Assembly: GCA_905215405.1 (NCBI GenBank)
Contig: CAJMQE010000054.1
Coordinates: 1-24,905 of the forward strand
DNA: 24,905 nt
Origin: an uncultured bacterium
Lineage (GTDB): Bacteria; Bacillota; Clostridia; Lachnospirales; Lachnospiraceae
Reading direction: 5' to 3'
The notes under the pieces are model-generated. The model searched no databases. It saw only the letters and a program-made list of their open reading frames with translations, and had not been told where the DNA came from. Below, one piece after another: positions 23,997 through 24,905 of the stretch. The translations under genes and the position numbers were made by a program. The stretch's first letter is position 1. Every line of letters begins with the position of its first letter.

Positions 23997-24758
23997 ATGT
24001 TAACAGAAGAGTTAGAATCTATTTCAAAGTCCGCAGTGGCAAAGGCAGAATTATGTAATCGCCATTTTGGCAAATATTTTTTACGAGCAGTTATGGCAGG
24101 CTTTTTTATTGTTGTAGCCATTATTCTGTCAAATGTATCAGCAGCAGTGTTATTTCCAACTTATCCCCAGTTTGCAAAACTGCTAGGCGCGTTTCTGTTC
24201 GCTATCGCAATTATTTTGATTGTATTTATTGGTGGCGAGCTCTTTACAGGCAACAATATGACAATGGCAATTGGTGTCTATCATAAAAAAAGCAATGTAT
24301 CTGATATGATCAAGGTATGGATCATCAGTTACATAGGAAACTTTGTAGGAGTATTGATTTTTAGTGTGTTATTAGTTGAAAGTGGAGCTTCCAAACAACT
24401 TTTAATTGATTATTATAATAGCTTTATACAGACAAAATTAGCAATTGCTCCAATGGAATTACTGTTACGCGGGATTTTATGCAACTTCTTGGTATGCCTG
24501 GCTGTATTTACAGGTACCAGAATGAAAACAGAAAGTGGAAAACTGATTGTTATGTTCTGTATTATAATGACATTTGTTATTGCAGGCTTCGAGCATTGTA
24601 TTGCAAATATGGGAACATTTACAGTGGGATACCTGTTACTGGGTGGTCTCGATCTTGCACTGATTGCAAAGAGCATGTTCTTTGTAACACTTGGTAATAT
24701 CATTGGTGGAGCAGTATTACTGGGACTGCCTTTAAAGCTGATGAGTACAGATAAATAG
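23997..24758 (+). CDS. Formate/nitrite transporter (FNT) family channel
   Basis: This 253-residue membrane protein of the FocA/NirC/HSC family forms pentameric channels for small monovalent anions such as formate, nitrite or hydrosulfide. Six hydrophobic helices are visible. The signature GGELFTGN lies at 79-86 in the interrupted second helix. CNFLVCLAVF at 162-171 marks the broken fifth helix, and GFEHCIANM at 197-205 supplies the pore histidine H200 and N204. In a fermentative anaerobe formate export or re-uptake is most likely, but the related hydrosulfide channel cannot be excluded from sequence. GAGGA at 23986-23990 is 6 bases before the ATG. The gene stands alone between its own promoter and terminator; no pyruvate formate-lyase or nitrite reductase gene is adjacent. 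Confidence 0.93.
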   Translation: MLTEELESISKSAVAKAELCNRHFGKYFLRAVMAGFFIVVAIILSNVSAAVLFPTYPQFAKLLGAFLFAIAIILIVFIGGELFTGNNMTMAIGVYHKKSNVSDMIKVWIISYIGNFVGVLIFSVLLVESGASKQLLIDYYNSFIQTKLAIAPMELLLRGILCNFLVCLAVFTGTRMKTESGKLIVMFCIIMTFVIAGFEHCIANMGTFTVGYLLLGGLDLALIAKSMFFVTLGNIIGGAVLLGLPLKLMSTDK

Positions 24759-24801
24759 AAAATTTGCTATCGACTATAGTTCTATAGCAGAATCATAAAA
24801 G

Positions 24802-24854
24802 AGGTAATTTTACGATTGTTCACTAGTTGAGCAAATGTAGAATTACCTTTTTTT
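24802..24854 (+). terminator. Intrinsic terminator after the FNT gene
   Basis: AGGTAATTTTA (24802-24812) pairs with TAGAATTACCT (24838-24848), one G-U. Inside it TTGTTCA pairs with TGAGCAA around the loop CTAGT. Seven T follow at 24848-24854. Confidence 0.85.
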
Positions 24855-24860
24855 ATATGA

Positions 24861-24898
24861 GGCTTCGTGTATAGTTGTGGCTAACTCCACCTCAAATT
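24861..24898 (+). repeat. Second copy of the IS-end-like inverted repeat, opposite orientation
   Basis: GGCTTCGTGTATAGTTGTGG begins at 24861. Bases 24863-24880 are the exact reverse complement of 31-48. Compared with the left copy, two bases (TC) are missing from the GGCTCTTCG tip and the inner part has diverged. An element in this orientation would extend rightward beyond the window. Confidence 0.45.
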
Positions 24899-24905
24899 TA
24901 TAAAT

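Noticed and set aside
1..24905. Complete composite transposon bounded by the two IS-like ends
   Set aside because: The cargo is core metabolism and housekeeping (glycolysis, secG, rnr, smpB), no transposase is in view, and one end is degenerate. A contig bounded by IS copies is more likely.

Overview
The window reads as a chromosomal segment of a low-GC Gram-positive anaerobe, most likely class Clostridia and probably family Lachnospiraceae. That is an inference from the AT-rich composition, strong AGGAGG-type ribosome binding sites, canonical sigma-A promoters, U-tailed intrinsic terminators, and the order gap-pgk-tpiA-gpmI followed by secG-rnr-smpB. Every gene I can support lies on the + strand.

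Region 1 (about 160-1932) holds a Na+/phosphate cotransporter with a PhoU-like tail. Region 2 (about 2100-7493) is lower glycolysis: glyceraldehyde-3-phosphate dehydrogenase, phosphoglycerate kinase, triosephosphate isomerase and cofactor-independent phosphoglycerate mutase. Terminators after gap and pgk make this at least partly separate transcription units. The pgk-tpiA spacer carries unusual inverted repeats that can pair in two mutually exclusive ways. Region 3 (about 7495-11090) is housekeeping: secG with its own promoter and terminator, then rnr and smpB (RNA quality control and trans-translation), then a 63-residue membrane protein. No tmRNA gene was seen beside smpB.

Region 4 (about 11091-17428) is the least ordinary part. 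A roughly 570-base non-coding stretch contains a 45-bp direct repeat pair and a degenerate 20-bp tandem array. It leads into a tight cluster of two paralogous YhgE/Pip (EsaA/YueB-like) membrane proteins, a small two-helix membrane protein between them, and a LysR-type regulator. Region 5 (about 17429-20913) is an aminotransferase, a D-lactate dehydrogenase/VanH-type 2-hydroxyacid dehydrogenase and an AEC-family exporter. Together they could convert an amino acid to an (R)-2-hydroxyacid and export it. Region 6 holds an alpha/beta hydrolase (21073-21972), an ECF sigma factor overlapping a membrane protein with an LCP (LytR-CpsA-Psr) ectodomain that may be its anti-sigma (22260-23832), and a formate/nitrite-family channel (23997-24758).

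Both ends of the window carry the same 18-base sequence in opposite orientation. It resembles the terminal repeat of an ISL3-family insertion sequence, with the elements pointing outward. The window therefore probably lies between two copies of one IS type and may be a contig that ended at them. For three genes (tpiA, secG and the LCP protein) the longest possible start lies on or upstream of the ribosome binding site, and I give a shorter start.
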